Assembly: GCA_946480705.1 (NCBI GenBank)
Contig: CAMLLF010000255.1
Span: 1 to 6,253 of the forward strand
From: an uncultured Lysobacteraceae bacterium
GTDB lineage: Bacteria > Pseudomonadota > Gammaproteobacteria > Xanthomonadales > Rhodanobacteraceae
DNA: 6,253 bases
Direction: 5' to 3'
Shown: positions 5,787 through 6,253 of the stretch, piece by piece
Layout: each line of letters opens with the position of its first letter
Numbering within the stretch: the stretch's first letter is position 1
Position numbers and translations under genes: made by a program
The notes under the pieces: generated by a model
What the model was told of the DNA's origin: nothing
The model's database searches: none
Seen by the model: the letters and a program-made list of their open reading frames with translations, nothing else

Positions 5787-6253
5787 ATGCTCGATAAAGT
5801 CGTCATCGCCAACCGCGGCGAGATTGCCCTGCGTGTCCTGCGCGCCTGCCAGACGCTCGGCATCAAGACGGTCGCCGTGCACTCCACGGTCGACCGCAAC
5901 CTCAAGCACGTCGGCATGGCGGACGAGTCGGTCTGCATCGGGCCTGCGCCCGCGGCCGAGTCGTATCCATCCGGGCTACGGCTTCCTGTCGGAGAACGCC
6001 GACTTCGCCGAGCGCTGCGAGAAGTCCGGCTTCATTTTCATCGGCCCGACCGCGAACGTGATCCGCCTGATGGGCGACAAGGTGGAGGCGATCAAGGCCA
6101 TGAAGGCGGCCGGCGTTCCATGCGTACCGGGTTCCGGCGGCCCGCTCGGCGACGATCCGATCGAAAACGGACGCATCGCGCGCGACATCGGCTATCCGAT
6201 CATCGTCAAGGCGGCCGGCGGCGGCGGCGGGCGCGGCATGCGCGTCGTGCACA
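5787..6253 (+). CDS. accC: Biotin carboxylase AccC, 5' part, with a broken reading frame
   Basis: AccC is the biotin carboxylase subunit of acetyl-CoA carboxylase, which uses ATP and bicarbonate to carboxylate the biotin on AccB. The ATG at 5787 gives the canonical [20 protein letters not shown] and continues through [15 protein letters not shown], about 60 residues. The homologous protein then resumes in another frame from 5965: [50 protein letters not shown] and the ATP-binding glycine loop [11 protein letters not shown] at the window edge. By comparison with E. coli AccC, about 17 residues (61-77, LNIPAIISAAEITGAVA in E. coli) plus two bases are missing, a deletion of about 53 bases. As read, the original frame stays open to the window end but encodes unrelated sequence. 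Since AccC is essential, an assembly or sequencing error is the likeliest cause. The gene also continues past the right edge. Confidence 0.9.
   Translation, partial: MLDKVVIANRGEIALRVLRACQTLGIKTVAVHSTVDRNLKHVGMADESVCIGPAPAAESYPSGLRLPVGERRLRRALREVRLHFHRPDRERDPPDGRQGGGDQGHEGGRRSMRTGFRRPARRRSDRKRTHRARHRLSDHRQGGRRRRRARHARRA

Overview
The window is GC-rich chromosomal DNA, densely packed with housekeeping genes. It reads like a gammaproteobacterium of the Xanthomonadales (Lysobacterales) type. That placement is inferred from three things: the order groEL-groES / cutA-dsbD-tlpA-like-(yjdM)-aroQ-accB-accC, a CIRCE operator in front of groES (CIRCE is absent from enteric bacteria but known in Xanthomonas), and the character of the GroEL N-terminus. 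I see no mobile element, tRNA, rRNA or CRISPR array.

Layout. Minus strand, 1-719: the 5' end of groEL (cut by the window edge), complete groES, and upstream of groES a CIRCE element overlapping a sigma70-like promoter. Between the divergent groES and cutA lies a gap of about 180 bases, holding the groES promoter region and one unexplained 8-bp inverted repeat. Plus strand, 876-6253: cutA; dsbD with a duplicated N-terminal periplasmic domain; a membrane-anchored TlpA-like thioredoxin whose ATG overlaps the dsbD stop; the zinc-ribbon protein YjdM (PhnA); a 125-base gap with the only AT-rich island of the region; then aroQ, accB and the start of accC.

How the genes work together. GroES and GroEL are the chaperonin pair, probably controlled by HrcA through CIRCE. 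DsbD carries electrons from cytoplasmic thioredoxin across the inner membrane, and the TlpA-like protein next to it is a natural recipient in the periplasm. AroQ (shikimate pathway) is grouped with AccB and AccC, the biotin carrier and biotin carboxylase of acetyl-CoA carboxylase.

Nothing here looks like a new multi-gene system. The points most worth a second look are an apparent deletion of about 53 bases that breaks the accC reading frame near codon 60, the tandem N-terminal domains of DsbD with diverged active-site features, and a small cluster of regulatory-looking signals just upstream of aroQ.
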